Shown one piece after another: positions 6,856 through 7,534 of a DNA stretch of 7,534 nt. Below the pieces are notes generated by a model. That model saw only the letters and a list, made by a program, of their open reading frames with translations, did not search any database and was not told where the DNA came from. The DNA lies in contig JAACDY010000178.1 of NCBI GenBank assembly GCA_009936675.1, forward strand, positions 1-7,534, in the 5' to 3' direction. The stretch comes from Bacteroidota bacterium. GTDB taxonomy: Bacteria; Bacteroidota; Bacteroidia; Flavobacteriales; Flavobacteriaceae. The first letter of the stretch is position 1; each line of letters begins with the position of its first letter. The translations under genes and the position numbers were made by a program.

Positions 6856-7534
6856 ATGAAAATGCTAAAAAAACTGTCATTCATCATACTATTAATATGG
6901 TTTTCGGCTTGTATGAACGAGAATGAATCCAACACTGATACAATCAAAACCAACAAAAGTGAAACTCCCTCGGAAGAGGAAGCAAAATATGAATTGACAT
7001 TCAATGCCCTATGGAGTTCGGCGACCCATCCGGTCGATTTCCCCTCCAGCCCCCACTTTTCGGGACTTATCGGCATGACCCACAATGGCGATGTCCAACT
7101 CTTTGCCGCCGAAAAAAAAGCAACTTCTGGAATTAAAAATATGGCGGAAGTCGGAAGCAAAAGTCCCCTTTCAAGTGAAATTGATGCCTGGATATCAGAA
7201 AAAAAAGCAAAATCTCTCATCAGCGGAGGAGGCATCGGTCGATCTCCGGGAAGCCTAAATGTCGAATTCACCATAGAAAAGTCCCATTCATTGGTCAGTG
7301 TGGTGTCCATGATTGCTCCCAGTCCAGATTGGTACGTAGCCATTAGGGATATTGCACTGTATGAAGAGGATAAATGGGTCACGGAAAAAACCGTTGAAGT
7401 GGGAGTTTACGATGCGGGAACAGATGCCGGACAAACCTTTAGTGCACCTAATAAAATTGAAAATAAGACCATTCAAAAAATCACCACACCACCATTGGCC
7501 GTTAATGGTATTGTAAAAAGGATGGGGACAATGA
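6856..7534 (+). CDS. Spondin_N-domain lipoprotein (3' end beyond right window edge)
   Basis: The frame is open for 226 codons from the ATG at 6856 to the right edge with no stop. An in-frame ATG at 6862 is an alternative start. The N-terminus is a lipoprotein signal: MKMLKK, a hydrophobic stretch, then FSAC with the lipid-bearing Cys19. A polar, acidic linker (about 20-44) follows. Residues about 46 to the edge resemble the spondin_N domain. Supporting segments are HFSGLIGMTHN (67-77), MAEVGSKSPLSSEI (96-109), the signature SMIAPSPDWYVAI (151-163) and VYDAGTDAGQTF (184-195). The domain is best known from animal F-spondin, whose N-terminal region adopts a C2-like fold, but it also occurs in secreted bacterial proteins. 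The domain looks nearly finished at the edge, so probably only a few residues are missing. Function is unknown; a cell-surface adhesion or matrix role is inference. The strong terminator upstream implies its own promoter. Confidence 0.85.
   Translation, partial: MKMLKKLSFIILLIWFSACMNENESNTDTIKTNKSETPSEEEAKYELTFNALWSSATHPVDFPSSPHFSGLIGMTHNGDVQLFAAEKKATSGIKNMAEVGSKSPLSSEIDAWISEKKAKSLISGGGIGRSPGSLNVEFTIEKSHSLVSVVSMIAPSPDWYVAIRDIALYEEDKWVTEKTVEVGVYDAGTDAGQTFSAPNKIENKTIQKITTPPLAVNGIVKRMGTM

Noticed and set aside
6849..7382. Long open frame on the minus strand across the right end (177 codons).
   Set aside because: It is the shadow of the plus-strand spondin lipoprotein gene, which has a signal peptide, a lipobox and domain motifs. 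The minus-strand product has no recognisable features.

Overview
The window looks like ordinary chromosomal core sequence from a member of the Bacteroidota, most likely a Flavobacteriia-type organism. Three things point there. The proteins carry sequence patterns I associate with flavobacterial orthologues (RecR, HtpG, a stand-alone KAS III, and the short AarF kinase that follows a TetR gene). The DNA is AT-rich with A-rich leaders and few strong Shine-Dalgarno sites. Several upstream regions contain the Bacteroidota-type -7 box TAnnTTTG. There are no rRNA or tRNA genes, no CRISPR array, no insertion sequence and no prophage signature. No gap between genes exceeds about 150 bases.

Layout, left to right. 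The 5' end of recR runs off the left edge on the minus strand (1-125). A sodium:solute symporter gene (181-1653, +) diverges from it. The symporter converges on a KAS III (FabH-type) gene (1643-2647, -), and their 3' ends overlap by 11 bases. Next is a two-gene minus-strand operon: a TetR-family regulator (4103-4756) followed by an AarF/ABC1/UbiB-family kinase-like gene (2796-4130), which overlap. Divergent from the operon is htpG (Hsp90; start best placed at 4897, end 6774), closed by a strong intrinsic terminator (6795-6834). The right end holds most of a lipoprotein gene (6856 to the edge) that carries a spondin_N domain. It is still open at the right edge.

How the genes work together. Most are independent housekeeping units: DNA repair, membrane transport, fatty-acid initiation and protein folding. 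The one clear functional unit is tetR-aarF, whose overlapping frames imply co-transcription and probably translational coupling. The 140-base tetR/htpG intergenic region contains a near-consensus promoter for tetR, a weaker candidate for htpG, and a small inverted repeat that could be an operator.

I found no convincing new multi-gene system. The least ordinary item is the secreted, probably surface-anchored spondin-domain lipoprotein. Smaller points of interest are the start codon and variant KxGQ motif of the AarF-like protein, the enlarged region between the catalytic Cys and His of the KAS III, and the candidate operator between tetR and htpG.
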